Shown piece by piece: positions 48,424 through 58,404 of a DNA stretch of 64,000 nucleotides. The notes under the pieces were generated by a model. The model was not told where the DNA came from. It worked only from the letters and a program-made list of their open reading frames with translations, and did no database searches. Location of the stretch: contig AAVT01000001.1 of assembly GCA_000169075.1 (NCBI GenBank), positions 881,201-945,200 on the forward strand, given 5' to 3'. The stretch is from a marine gamma proteobacterium HTCC2143. GTDB lineage: Bacteria; Pseudomonadota; Gammaproteobacteria; Pseudomonadales; Dasaniaceae. The position numbers and the translations under genes were made by a program. Within the stretch, counting starts at the first letter, position 1. Every line of letters starts with the position of its first letter.

Positions 48424-49977
48424 ATGGGCGTCTCTCGTCGAAAATTTATTGGTGGTGCTCTAGGTGCTAGTGTCGTTGCCCCTGCCTTGGGCGGTTGTAG
48501 CACTGAATCGATCAGAAGTACGTCGATTAGTCACTTTTCCCATGGGGTTGCCAGTGGCGACCCTTTGCAGGATAGGGTCATTATTTGGACTCGAGTGACG
48601 ACTGAGGAGACCTCGGTTGAAGTGAGCTGGGAGCTCGCAAAGGATGAAGGTTTTGAACAGCTAATGGCATCCGGAACAATGCTGACAAACGCGAGTCGTG
48701 ACTATACCGTTAAAGTAGATGTCACCGGACTGCAAAGTGGCAGCAGCTATTACTACCGTTTTTTTTGCAACAATCGCTCATCTGCAGTAGGTCGCACTCG
48801 AACGCTGCCTGACGGCAAACCAGAAAAATTTGTCATGGCGGCTGTCTCTTGTTCCAATTTTCCTGCGGGATATTTCAACGTCTACTATCATCTCGCCAAC
48901 CGGGACGATGTGGATGTCGTGTTACATTTAGGTGACTATATTTATGAGTATGCCAATGGGGAATACGGCGACGGTGCACCGCTGGGCCGGGTGCCAAAGC
49001 CAAATAAAGAATGTATTGTTTTAGACGATTATCGTCAGCGCTACGCTTGTTATCGAGAGGACCAAGACTTGCAGGCAGTTCATGCGCGTCACCCGTTTAT
49101 TTTAGTGTGGGATGACCACGAGTTTGCCAATAATGCCTGGATAAAAGGGGCGGAAAATCATAGTGAGTCGGAGGGTTCTTGGGAGAATCGGCGCGCTGTT
49201 GCCACGAAAGCTTACTTTGAATGGATGCCGATTAGAGACAGTGTCAGTGATCGGCAGCAACGGATTTATCGAAGTTTCCATGCGGGAGATCTATTTGATC
49301 TGATTATGTTGGATACCAGAGTCATTGGCAGGGATGAACAAATTGACAAGGCGCATAAAGATGATCTGACCAGTGCGGAGCGCAGTCTATTGGGAACGCA
49401 ACAAGAATATTGGTTGGCGGGTGAGTTATCCGCGTCAAAACAACATCAAACGCTATGGCGGGTATTCGGGCAACAAATGGTAATCGCACCGGTCGTCGGT
49501 AGCGATGGGGAGGTCATTAATACCGATGCTTGGGACGGCTATCCGGCAGCACGCCAGCGGTTTTTGAAGCAACTAAAAGACGAAAAAATCACCAATAATG
49601 TCGTATTAACCGGCGACGTGCATTCGTCTTGGGCTAATGACGTGGCTGAAAACCCTTTTGATCCGAATAGCTATAATCCCGAGACTGGAGAAGGAGCTTT
49701 GGCGGTAGAGTTTGTCACTCCTGCTGTCAGTTCACCCTCTCCAATATCGCCGCAGGAAAAAGCAGAACAGACCGCCAGAGATTTGGTCGCTTCCCACCCT
49801 CATATCAAATACGTCGATCTTTTTCAGCGGGGCTATATGGTACTGGATATCAATCGCAGCAGTGTAACCAATAGTTGGTATCATCTTGATACGGTACTCA
49901 GTCGTCCGGGCAAAGAATATTTGTCCAAACAGTACCGGGTAGCGTTGAATAAGCCCGGACTGTCCAAGGTTGAATAA
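48424..49977 (+). CDS. PhoD-family alkaline phosphatase, Tat lipoprotein
   Basis: 517 residues. The N-terminus carries a twin-arginine signal SRRKFIG followed by a lipobox LGGC (Cys25). Then a PhoD N-terminal beta domain (HGVASGDPLQDRVIIWTRV) and the metallophosphatase domain: HLGDYIYEY, VWDDHEFANN and LTGDVHSSW, metal ligands of the Fe-Ca PhoD family. Probably a periplasmic phosphodiesterase/monoesterase. Convergent with another Tat lipoprotein gene. Confidence 0.9.
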   Translation: MGVSRRKFIGGALGASVVAPALGGCSTESIRSTSISHFSHGVASGDPLQDRVIIWTRVTTEETSVEVSWELAKDEGFEQLMASGTMLTNASRDYTVKVDVTGLQSGSSYYYRFFCNNRSSAVGRTRTLPDGKPEKFVMAAVSCSNFPAGYFNVYYHLANRDDVDVVLHLGDYIYEYANGEYGDGAPLGRVPKPNKECIVLDDYRQRYACYREDQDLQAVHARHPFILVWDDHEFANNAWIKGAENHSESEGSWENRRAVATKAYFEWMPIRDSVSDRQQRIYRSFHAGDLFDLIMLDTRVIGRDEQIDKAHKDDLTSAERSLLGTQQEYWLAGELSASKQHQTLWRVFGQQMVIAPVVGSDGEVINTDAWDGYPAARQRFLKQLKDEKITNNVVLTGDVHSSWANDVAENPFDPNSYNPETGEGALAVEFVTPAVSSPSPISPQEKAEQTARDLVASHPHIKYVDLFQRGYMVLDINRSSVTNSWYHLDTVLSRPGKEYLSKQYRVALNKPGLSKVE

Positions 49978-50016
49978 TCGTCTGAGATGGCAGTTACTGA
50001 AACGTGTAGCCTGCGA

Positions 50017-51036
50017 TCAAATAAACCCTCGGGTCATCTCCATAGAGACGCTCCAGAGTTTATCGGCCATGGCCTCGTCAAACATGTGATGGTCACCGGA
50101 AATAGTGACCGGATTACAATCTTCAAAATAAGCCCCGCTGATGCCTTCCAGACTAGGGTGGGTAGCTACATAAACTTGCGTTGCTGCTCCCTGTGCTGGC
50201 GTTTTTGCAAACAGTGGGCCTACCCATTCAAACCCTTTGCGCAAAAAAGCAGGTGCAGTGCGAGCTATATTGGTCAGTACTAGGCCAGGATGGATAACAT
50301 TCGACGTGGTGGTGGTATCCGCCAAGTTCTTAGACAGCTGCAATGAAAATAATGCGTTGGCTAGTTTTGAGCGTCCATAGGCTTCTCCGGCATCAAATAT
50401 TTTTTCTCCCCGTAGGTTGTCAAAGTCAATACCGACAGCGGGTGCTTGGACATAGCCAGAAACACTACCCACATGAACAATCCGTCCCGCATTGGCGCTG
50501 GCTAGTGCGGGTAACAAATTATTGATTAGGACAAAGTGTCCCAAATGATTAACCCTAAATATTCTTTCGATGCCATCGATAAGTTCTAGTTCGCCAAAGG
50601 TATTAATGCCAGCATTACATATAACTATATCGATCGGTGTATTCATTGCCTTAATACGGTTGGCACAATCAACGGCGGACTGGAAGTCAGACAATTCTAA
50701 GGCAACAGGTGTCGTTATCCCCTCGACGCTAGCGCAGGCTATCTGAGCTTTTTCTAATGTTCGGCCCGTTCCAATGACATGCGCGCCACGCAGAGCTAAC
50801 ACCCGCATCGTTTCGTATCCAATACCTGAATTGCACCCAGTAACGACGGCGGTTTTTCCACTCAGGTCCATGTCTTTGGTTACGCTCTCGGCGGTGGCGT
50901 CCGCACCATACGGCCCTACCGGCAATTGCTTGTCAATAGTAGCCTGAGGACCATCACTGGAACAGGCTGTCGCAGACGCAACAACAGCAGTCGCAGCTCC
51001 GAATTGCAGAAAACGTCGACGGTTGATTGTGGGCAT
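50017..51036 (-). CDS. short-chain dehydrogenase with a Tat signal
   Basis: 339 residues. RRRFLQ at 6-11 followed by a hydrophobic stretch and C25 (A-T-A-C) indicates Tat export, probably as a lipoprotein. The rest is an SDR: TGCNSGIG (Rossmann loop), NAGIN, Ser in HVGSVSG and YGRSK (Tyr and Lys catalytic). SDRs usually work with cytoplasmic NAD(P)H, so an exported one must bring its cofactor folded in, which the Tat route allows. Substrate unknown. Confidence 0.85.
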   Translation of the reverse strand: MPTINRRRFLQFGAATAVVASATACSSDGPQATIDKQLPVGPYGADATAESVTKDMDLSGKTAVVTGCNSGIGYETMRVLALRGAHVIGTGRTLEKAQIACASVEGITTPVALELSDFQSAVDCANRIKAMNTPIDIVICNAGINTFGELELIDGIERIFRVNHLGHFVLINNLLPALASANAGRIVHVGSVSGYVQAPAVGIDFDNLRGEKIFDAGEAYGRSKLANALFSLQLSKNLADTTTTSNVIHPGLVLTNIARTAPAFLRKGFEWVGPLFAKTPAQGAATQVYVATHPSLEGISGAYFEDCNPVTISGDHHMFDEAMADKLWSVSMEMTRGFI

Positions 51037-51165
51037 GGCGAATCTCCGCTGGGTGCAATCGTTGACTGCACCGTTCGTGGTTAAGATGATTTATGTTAGT
51101 GTAAGGCATATTGTTAATTTACTGAAATGTTAGCCGTAACCTCTGCAAATACCGGATTGTGAATT

Positions 51166-52218
51166 ATGCGTGCAATGATTGAAGATTTCCGAATTGTTCC
51201 AGCGGGCCACTGTGGTAGTGGCTCGATGAGAAATCTTATCTATCACTACTGCGGTTTGGACTTGGACGAGGGCGTTGTGTTCGGTCTTGGCGCTGGATTG
51301 GATACTGTGTTTTTTACTTATGAAGATGCTGATCCGCCGTTCATGTTATTTGGTCGAGGCTCCTCAATGGAGGCTGATTACGCTGTAACCATGGGCTTGG
51401 ACTATGAAGAAAAAATCCAGCCGGACAACGATCTTGCGTGGGAGGAAGTAAAACAGGAAGTTTTGCAGGGGCGCCCAACGATGCTATCGGGCGATATTCT
51501 CTACCTCGACTACCGGGAGTATAAAGTTCATTTCCCCGGCCATCGCTTCATCCTTTTGGGTTTTGACGACAAAAAACAAGAAGTCTACATTGCCGATCGC
51601 ATTAATGCCCATGCTGAAACCTGTTCTATGGGAGCGTTGCGCCGAAGTCGTAATCCCTCAGACGCGATCAGCACCTACAATCGTTGGGGCAAATTTTCTT
51701 CCGGAACAATGCGTAACAGTCTACCGGAAGCCTGCGGTATCTCGTTAAAAATAACAGTTGAGCGAATGTTAGGGATCGATAAGTCGCAGCGTGAGCTAAT
51801 GGCCGAAATGTCAGGAAAGAATACGATTTGTGAAGCTGGACTTAAGGGTTTTCAGACATTTCAACAGCAGATAAAACTTTGGCCTGAAAGAGAGAATGCC
51901 GCTTCTCATGCTCGATATGTCGATAATGCTATCGTTAAATTTGGTACCGGCGGAGGTTTTTTCCGCAATCACTACGCGGTGTTTATGGTGTGGGCGCGAG
52001 AGCAACGCCCAGATTTGGTCAGTGCAGATTCGGTTAAACTGGCCCATTTGGCGGCGGACCAATGGAATGCTTTGTCGCCGACGATGCAATCGATTGCCGC
52101 ACAACCAACGAACGCAGATTTATGGAATCAGGCCCACGAGCAGGTCGATGATATTTACCATACCGAATACACATTGTATGGTCAGTTGAGCGACACGGTA
52201 TTGCGTGCAATGCCCTAG
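51166..52218 (+). CDS. BtrH-like N-terminal domain protein (with DUF4872-like region)
   Basis: 350 residues. The start PAGHCGSGSMRNLIYHYCG and VFGLGAGLDTVFF match the BtrH N-terminal family, whose Cys in the HCGS context is likely catalytic; in BtrH the domain acts in butirosin side-chain transfer. The C-terminal half resembles DUF4872. The gene is an orphan: no peptide, polyketide or aminoglycoside genes are nearby. Function unknown; a hydrolase or acyltransferase role is inference. Followed by a good terminator. Confidence 0.75.
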   Translation: MRAMIEDFRIVPAGHCGSGSMRNLIYHYCGLDLDEGVVFGLGAGLDTVFFTYEDADPPFMLFGRGSSMEADYAVTMGLDYEEKIQPDNDLAWEEVKQEVLQGRPTMLSGDILYLDYREYKVHFPGHRFILLGFDDKKQEVYIADRINAHAETCSMGALRRSRNPSDAISTYNRWGKFSSGTMRNSLPEACGISLKITVERMLGIDKSQRELMAEMSGKNTICEAGLKGFQTFQQQIKLWPERENAASHARYVDNAIVKFGTGGGFFRNHYAVFMVWAREQRPDLVSADSVKLAHLAADQWNALSPTMQSIAAQPTNADLWNQAHEQVDDIYHTEYTLYGQLSDTVLRAMP

Positions 52219-52257
52219 CGCATTCGCAGCGATAATATTTACTACAGGGATATCAGG

Positions 52258-52291
52258 GCTATTTTATGCTGCGCAAAATAGCAGGTTTTTT
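52258..52291 (+). terminator. intrinsic terminator of the BtrH-like gene
   Basis: An 8-bp perfect stem GCTATTTT / AAAATAGC (52258-52265, 52275-52282) with a 9-base loop, then TTTTTT at 52286-52291. It lies 40 bases after the stop codon. Confidence 0.8.
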
Positions 52292-52403
52292 GTTTAAAAA
52301 TGCTGTTCATTGTCGCCAGTAAGTCAGTTGCTCTTCATCTATCCATTGTGTAAGAAATTGGATAAATAGGCTTTACCGGTACCGAACCCTTGAAAACTGT
52401 CTA

Positions 52404-52773
52404 ACAAGGCCCGCTGAAAAGGAATACGGTAGCGCTACACAAGTAGCGTACTCTTCTGGTCAGGCGGCTGTGATCGGTTTAACCAAAACTCTGGCAAAAG
52501 AATGGGGGCGATATCATGTTACCGTTAACTGTGTTGCCTTCGGCCATATTGATACGCGGCTAACTCAGCCTTATACTGAAAAACGTCAATTCGTGTTGAT
52601 GACAAAGACCTGAAAGTTGGATTGAGCGAAGCTTTGGTTCAGTCTGTTACGCAAATGGCCCCTCTGGGTCGTTTAGGCCAGCCAGAAGATGGAGCAGGGC
52701 GATTTATTTGTTTTGTATTCCTGAATCTGATTTTATTACAGGAGAAGTGCTGACGTGTTCGGGTGGCGCTTGA
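52404..52773 (+). pseudogene. C-terminal remnant of an SDR gene
   Basis: The DNA encodes the back half of a short-chain dehydrogenase broken over three frames. Frame one gives YSSGQAAVIGLTKTLAKEW and VNCVAFGHIDT, frame two DLKVGLSEALVQ and PLGRLGQPED, frame three ESDFITGEVLTCSGGA. These are the SDR helix after YxxxK and the C-terminal motif, in the right order. The front half (Rossmann part) is not present in the 150 bases before it. Two frameshifts and a missing front make it nonfunctional. Confidence 0.85.
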
Positions 52774-52824
52774 CACCATTACACGTTTTTAGCACGACCT
52801 AATCACCGTCAAAAAGGACGCATC

Positions 52825-53796
52825 ATGGCAACATCAAATTTCGGTTACCGCTCTACGGCGCTTGACGTCGTTAGTGGAATCAATCTCAGTAATAAAAACG
52901 CCATCGTAACGGGGGGCTATTCTGGTATCGGTATCGAAACAGTGGTTGCACTGGCGACTGCTGGAGCTAATGTCACGATTGCCGGTCGCGACTTGTCGCG
53001 GGCAGAAAGAACCGCTGATGAACTCAATAGCAAAGGCTTATTGGGAGTTGTTGATGCGATGTCGCTCGATTTAGGTTCTTTGCAAAGTGTTAAGGGCTTT
53101 GTTGAAAGTTATTGCGCCAGCCATGCGTCTCTTGAAATACTCGTTAATAATGCCGGTGTAATGGCCTGTCCATTTGAGACAACAACCGATGGCTTTGAAC
53201 TTCAGTTTGGCACCAATCATATAGGTCACTACGCTCTGAGCCGCTTATTGCTGCCACTTTTATTAAATGCTGAAAGTGCTCGAGTGGTTTGCTTAAGCTC
53301 TACCGGTCATATGATTAGTCCGGTTATTTTTGATGATATCAATTTTAGCCAACGAAAATATGATGCATGGTCTAGCTATGGCCAGGCAAAAACCGCCAAC
53401 AGTTTAACGGCGGTAGCGCTTCAACAGCTTTACGGATCGAAGGGCGTTGATGCTTTTGCCGTACATCCGGGTGGTATCATGACATCGTTACAACGTCACA
53501 TGGAACAAAAAGATATAGAAGCTCGCGGATGGGTTGATGCTGAAGGCAACATTAATGAGCGTTTTAAAACAGTTGAGCAAGGTGCGTCAACGTCTACTTG
53601 GGCTGCTACTGCATCTGAGTTAACCGCTAAGGGAGGTGTCTATCTTGAAGATTGCGATTTCGCCGAAGTGGTCGCGTCTCGTCCCGACTATCCTAAGGGC
53701 GTCATTGCCTACGCGGTAGACAGCGAGGCAGCAAGACAGCTGTGGCAGATTAGCGAATCAATGATACTGGATAAATTTTCAGATTATTTTGCGTAG
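52825..53796 (+). CDS. short-chain dehydrogenase, retinol-dehydrogenase-like
   Basis: 323 residues. GGYSGIG Rossmann loop (about 31-37), NNAGVM, Ser in CLSSTG, YGQAKT as the YxxxK site, and HPGGIMTSLQRH. The pattern resembles the WWOX/retinol dehydrogenase branch that reduces or oxidises alcohols. Follows the SDR remnant by about 50 bases; the two may be products of a local duplication. Substrate unknown. Confidence 0.88.
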   Translation: MATSNFGYRSTALDVVSGINLSNKNAIVTGGYSGIGIETVVALATAGANVTIAGRDLSRAERTADELNSKGLLGVVDAMSLDLGSLQSVKGFVESYCASHASLEILVNNAGVMACPFETTTDGFELQFGTNHIGHYALSRLLLPLLLNAESARVVCLSSTGHMISPVIFDDINFSQRKYDAWSSYGQAKTANSLTAVALQQLYGSKGVDAFAVHPGGIMTSLQRHMEQKDIEARGWVDAEGNINERFKTVEQGASTSTWAATASELTAKGGVYLEDCDFAEVVASRPDYPKGVIAYAVDSEAARQLWQISESMILDKFSDYFA

Positions 53797-53937
53797 CGTT
53801 GCTGGTACGGTGCCGATTTCTCTGTGTTGGCAGTGAGATAGAAACTATGATGGATGATGTTCAGCGTGATATTTGCTTAATCTCGTCTTTTTTGATTAAA
53901 CTGTGTTCAGTAAGTAACCACTAGAGGCGAATCCCCA

Positions 53938-54357
53938 ATGTTAATCCGAGTCCGTTCTTTCAGCCTGTCATGGCTATTTATTTCTTTCAGTATTTTTGCA
54001 TGCTCTTCACTCAGTGCGCAGGAGACGAGTTTAGACAAACAGCAGTTGAGTGCCTGCGGTTATCCCGATTTACCGGTCATCGTCGATGGTAGTAATGCCA
54101 ACAAAAGCGCGATGTCTGCGATGCATCAACAAGTGAGTGAATTCGTTGTTTCGATTGAGGGATCTCTTGAATGTCTTGACAAGGCAGCAAACCAAGCGAC
54201 TCCCGAGAATGCCGAGATAATCAATCAGCTTTATAATAATGGTGTAGATCAGCTTAATTTTATAGCCACACAATATAACGAGCAGGTGCGCCTGTATAAT
54301 CGCTATCAGCAAGTCTTGGACAATTCGATGATTTTACAAAACCCGTATAATCACTGA
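53938..54357 (+). CDS. small secreted hypothetical protein
   Basis: 139 residues. A signal peptide (about 1-29, SIFACSSLSAQ) precedes a helical, acidic domain of ~110 residues with ADYP-like start (CGYPDLPVIVDG) and many Gln/Asn. No catalytic motif or known family recognised. It lies alone between the SDR and the AsmA gene. Confidence 0.6.
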   Translation: MLIRVRSFSLSWLFISFSIFACSSLSAQETSLDKQQLSACGYPDLPVIVDGSNANKSAMSAMHQQVSEFVVSIEGSLECLDKAANQATPENAEIINQLYNNGVDQLNFIATQYNEQVRLYNRYQQVLDNSMILQNPYNH

Positions 54358-54412
54358 CCTTTACGGTCTGTTACTGCCGATGTTCATAGTTGACTAATAA
54401 TGTGAGGTCTAT

Positions 54413-54431
54413 CTACCGCATCACGCGGTAG
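54413..54431 (+). terminator. small hairpin after the secreted protein gene
   Basis: CTACCGC and GCGGTAG (54413-54419, 54425-54431) form a 7-bp stem with a 5-base loop, 56 bases after the stop. There is no T-run, so it may be weak or unrelated. Confidence 0.3.
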
Positions 54432-54596
54432 TTCGCATCACGCCGCGGCTAGGGATTAAGCGTTTGGGTCTAGGCTTTGGTTGTATGGGCATTTGGTGAA
54501 CTCATCAGTAGCAGACAAAGACTAGATTTCATGGTTTACTGAATTATTAACGCTGTCGGTTTCCGCCCGTCAGAAAACCTCAAAATATCAGCTGCA

Positions 54597-57500
54597 ATGA
54601 CACGAGCCAACTCCAATAGTCAGCCCCCTAAGAAGGACCGAGGGGCGACATTTCACGTACTGCGAACCCTTACCGTTACGCTTGTTGTATCGGCGCTTAT
54701 TGTCATCGGTGGGTTCAGTTATCTTGCGCTAAAGCCCAATCAGTTGCGTCCTATCCTTGAACACTTGCTTACTTCAATAACGGAACGACAGTTTCAAATT
54801 GCCGGTGACTTTGACTTTCAACTGGGCAAAGAGCTGCTGATACATGCTAAATTTGTCACTTGGGCGAATGCGAGCTGGGGCAGTGCTGAAAATATGCTCG
54901 AAATTAACTCGATTGATCTGCAAATAAATCTCGCCAGTCTCTTTTCCCCCCCCGTGATTATTTCCCATGTAAATGTAGAAAATGCCCACCTAGAATTTGA
55001 ATGGGATGATGATGGTCGGATGAATTGGATGCTCTTTGATACCGATACCGATACCGATACCGATACCGATACCGATACCGATGACGGTGATCCGTCGGCT
55101 CATCCTCTGCCTCTGCTGCTGGGTATTACAAATTTAAACAGCGTAGAATTGGCTTTCAAGGCTCCGATCCTCACCAGCCCCTTGCTGATTAAAGTAATCA
55201 GCGCGAAGCAAGAACTGGATCAAGATAACAATATTGTTATACGTTCAAAGGCCTTGACGAATAATAGACCATTTACTTTGGACGGTAATATGGGGCGATT
55301 CTCTGAGCTTGTGCTTGCTGGTGAGGTCAGCATGGATCTAACACTGGAAAGCGAGTTTTCGGCGCTTAACGTCAAGGCCGATGTAGATGACCTGCGAAAT
55401 CTTTCAGGCGCAAATTTTGACATTGATTGGCAGGGGAAAGAAATCGCTGACACGTTAGAGGCATTTAATTTGCCAATAGTGACTACCGGTCCGGTTGCCC
55501 TGAAAGCTAAACTCGACAACCAAAATGGCCAACTCAATGGCCACCTAGATGGCAGCGTTGGTGATCTTTCGGTTGCCGGTGATCTAAAGGCTCCCGAGAT
55601 TTCTCTGCTAACAGACCTGCATGCGGGCTTTTATCTAAAAGGGTTAAACGCTGCTGCTATAGCGGAGATCATAGGGGTCGACGGCGTTCCTAAAATACCC
55701 TATGAACTAGGTTTCGAAGTAGATTCAGTAACCGATGGCTTGCATGTCACTAACTTTTTTATGGAATCGGCTGATGCCGAAATTACAGGTGACGCCCTGC
55801 TACCTCAACTGCCAACGCTGATTGATGCTGATATTAATCTGCAGTTACGCGGCGGAAATATACAGCGTTTTCAGGGCTTAACTAATGCGTTAGTCTTGCC
55901 ATTATCGCCGTTTGCTGCTGAGCTGACAATGCAGGGTAACGGTTCGGGCATCCCTGATACTTTAAAGGGAGAACTTATTGTGGGCTTGGTTAAGGGCAGT
56001 TTTTTTGGGCGACTGTCTGAAAATACAGACTATATCGATTCTACGATTGATTACTCTCTGACGTCCCCAAGCATGGATATGTTGGTGGATCTGTTCGGCA
56101 TTACCTTAGCAAAAAGTGATCCGCTAAAGGCGGAAGGTTCAATTGAGTTTCAAAAAACGGGTATGCAGCTGAAAGATCTTACGGTCAAAATTGGAAATAA
56201 TGAGATAAGGGCTAGCGGTTTGATTCCCGCGGAAAATACAGTAAAACCGATAAAGATTAATATTCGAAGCAGTGGACCGAGCTTTCGGGGACTGATGAAT
56301 TATTACTTTCCCGTACCTTTCGGCCCATCGGAAAAATTTGATCTGCGGGGAGATCTTGAACTGAGCCCTGATGGAATGCTTGTGGCCAATAATAATGGCA
56401 CCGTTGGATCAGTAAAGATAAAAACTAATTCAGCTGTGGTCATCGGCGGTAAAGAAACCGACATCAGTCTGCAAATTGACGCAGCGGGCGATAACCTAGA
56501 CGAATGGCTGCAGGGTTTCGCAACTGAACAGCGCATAAATGAACCGTTTAAAATAAAATCGGTGTTCAAACTGAAGGGGAAAAAATTCTCAGCAATAGAT
56601 TTTAGCGTCCATGTCAAAAAGGCAAAATGGAGTGGAAACGTCGAAACGATTCTGTCGGATGGCGATGAGATTTTTGATAGTATTCGGTTTGATCTGCTAG
56701 CTACAGGGGAGAGTCTAGCCGAGGAACTGATAAAATTTTCTACTTATGAGCCTGCGTCGGTTGCCTATCAAATTGCAGCTAAAGGTGAAGTAAACGGAAA
56801 GAAAATGTCTCTCGATAAATTTGTCGGCGAGCTCGGTGATGCTAAATTAGATATGCGAGGGGTTATAGACCTTGCGTCGGTGGATAGCCCCCAGCAACTT
56901 GTGTTCGATATTAGAGGAGATCATTTAAATGTTTTTGGTAGTATTGAAGGCTGGGATGTAGTCGACATACCGTTCGAAATCAAAGGAATTATTGAATCAT
57001 CTGAAAATACTATGCAGCTCAACAACCTGAAAATTATCCTCGGCCCTAATGATATCAGCGGTAAATTGTCAGTTATTGTTGATGACGTTAGTCAAATTAT
57101 GGTGGATATAAAATCAGATAACTTTGAACTCGGTGCCATATTAACCAAAGAACAGAATGAATCGCTCAGTTCTGTGCTGAACGATAAAGTAAAAGGCGAT
57201 GGCAGGATTATTCCTGATACGACTATCCCCACAGATATTCTCGAGAATTACAATGCAGATCTGAAGATGGCGATAGGCCGGCTTGCGATTAAAGAGAACG
57301 AACTAAAAGACGTTTACTTACAGGCCAATCTAATGAATGGCATATTGACCGTACCGAGCTTGGTTGCAACAACAATGTTAGGCAACATAGATTCGTCACT
57401 AAGCTACAAGCCGGAGGGAGACTCATATGTCCTGGAGTCGCAACTTCGTGCCAGTAATTTTTATTTTCCAGGCGCCGAGAAAAAGGAAGAATTTTTGCTT

Positions 57501-58124
57501 GGCAATAGTGGTTATGATCTTGATGTAGACGTTAAAGGCACCGGTACAAATACGCGCGAAATCGCCAGTACATTAAATGGATACGTGTGGCTTCGAGGTG
57601 GTAAGAAGAAAGTCGAAAACATTAAATATGGCAGCCTGTTTGGAGATGCCTTTACGGAAATTGGCGCTATGATCAACCCCTTTTCCAAAAAGGATCCCTA
57701 CATGAAAGTTGATTGCGAAGCGTATTTGTTTGAAGCAACTGACGGTATTTTGAAAACGGCGCCTGCCATATTGATCAAAACAGAAAAGCTGGACGTTACC
57801 AGCGTTGGTACCATTAATTTAAAAACTGAAGTATTGGCGCTTGGCATAGTGACGGAGCCACGCAAGGGGATTGGAATATCGGCCAGCGACCTGTTGACGC
57901 CTTTCATCCGCGTTGGCGGTACACTGGAATCTCCTAAGCCTGAGGTAAACCCCGGGGGGTCGTTGATTGAAGGCGGTGCCGCGCTATATACGGGCGGCCT
58001 GAGTATCATTGCCAAGGGGTTGTATCAGCGATGGATCAAGGCGGGCAAAAGTTGTGAGCAGGTTGAAAATATCGGTCGTGATATCCTGCTAAAACGCAAT
58101 CCCGGACTTACATTGCCCGGCTAA
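54597..58124 (+). CDS. very large AsmA-family protein
   Basis: 1175 residues, larger than E. coli AsmA. One N-terminal membrane anchor (about 23-45), then an AsmA-type domain that repeats beta strands through the length; the C-terminal part includes LNGYVWLRGGKKKVENIKYGSLFGDAFTEIG, LGIVTEPRKGIGISASDL and LEGG-type ends of the AsmA_2/DUF748-like fold. AsmA-family proteins span the periplasm and help carry lipids to the outer membrane. A seven-fold GATACC repeat lies at 55038-55079. Start is ATG at 54597 without a clear ribosome binding site. Confidence 0.88.
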   Translation: MTRANSNSQPPKKDRGATFHVLRTLTVTLVVSALIVIGGFSYLALKPNQLRPILEHLLTSITERQFQIAGDFDFQLGKELLIHAKFVTWANASWGSAENMLEINSIDLQINLASLFSPPVIISHVNVENAHLEFEWDDDGRMNWMLFDTDTDTDTDTDTDTDDGDPSAHPLPLLLGITNLNSVELAFKAPILTSPLLIKVISAKQELDQDNNIVIRSKALTNNRPFTLDGNMGRFSELVLAGEVSMDLTLESEFSALNVKADVDDLRNLSGANFDIDWQGKEIADTLEAFNLPIVTTGPVALKAKLDNQNGQLNGHLDGSVGDLSVAGDLKAPEISLLTDLHAGFYLKGLNAAAIAEIIGVDGVPKIPYELGFEVDSVTDGLHVTNFFMESADAEITGDALLPQLPTLIDADINLQLRGGNIQRFQGLTNALVLPLSPFAAELTMQGNGSGIPDTLKGELIVGLVKGSFFGRLSENTDYIDSTIDYSLTSPSMDMLVDLFGITLAKSDPLKAEGSIEFQKTGMQLKDLTVKIGNNEIRASGLIPAENTVKPIKINIRSSGPSFRGLMNYYFPVPFGPSEKFDLRGDLELSPDGMLVANNNGTVGSVKIKTNSAVVIGGKETDISLQIDAAGDNLDEWLQGFATEQRINEPFKIKSVFKLKGKKFSAIDFSVHVKKAKWSGNVETILSDGDEIFDSIRFDLLATGESLAEELIKFSTYEPASVAYQIAAKGEVNGKKMSLDKFVGELGDAKLDMRGVIDLASVDSPQQLVFDIRGDHLNVFGSIEGWDVVDIPFEIKGIIESSENTMQLNNLKIILGPNDISGKLSVIVDDVSQIMVDIKSDNFELGAILTKEQNESLSSVLNDKVKGDGRIIPDTTIPTDILENYNADLKMAIGRLAIKENELKDVYLQANLMNGILTVPSLVATTMLGNIDSSLSYKPEGDSYVLESQLRASNFYFPGAEKKEEFLLGNSGYDLDVDVKGTGTNTREIASTLNGYVWLRGGKKKVENIKYGSLFGDAFTEIGAMINPFSKKDPYMKVDCEAYLFEATDGILKTAPAILIKTEKLDVTSVGTINLKTEVLALGIVTEPRKGIGISASDLLTPFIRVGGTLESPKPEVNPGGSLIEGGAALYTGGLSIIAKGLYQRWIKAGKSCEQVENIGRDILLKRNPGLTLPG
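55038..55082 (+). repeat. hexanucleotide repeat inside the AsmA gene
   Basis: Seven perfect copies of GATACC followed by GAT, encoding a (Asp-Thr)7-Asp-Asp run. Because the unit is six bases, slippage changes protein length by two residues per copy without breaking the frame. Confidence 0.97.
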
Positions 58125-58404
58125 TGTAAGCTTTTCAGAGTTCTCACACTCGAGGCGATAAAACCTGACCGCTGAGGTGCTCGCCGTGGAATTTCTAAGT
58201 GTCCCTCGCAAAAAATATACCGCTTTGTAGGATTGTTGGCGTTGGTTTGTTCGGTCTCGGCCTGCTTAGGTGGGTGTTTTTTTAAATGTAAATCACGTAC
58301 TAGCGATGTTTATCGAAGGTGCAAGGGAAAAAAAAGAAAAAACACACTTTTGCGCCTCAGCTATTCCTGTAGACTACCGTTTTATTTGAATAAGGAGAAA
58401 AGCA

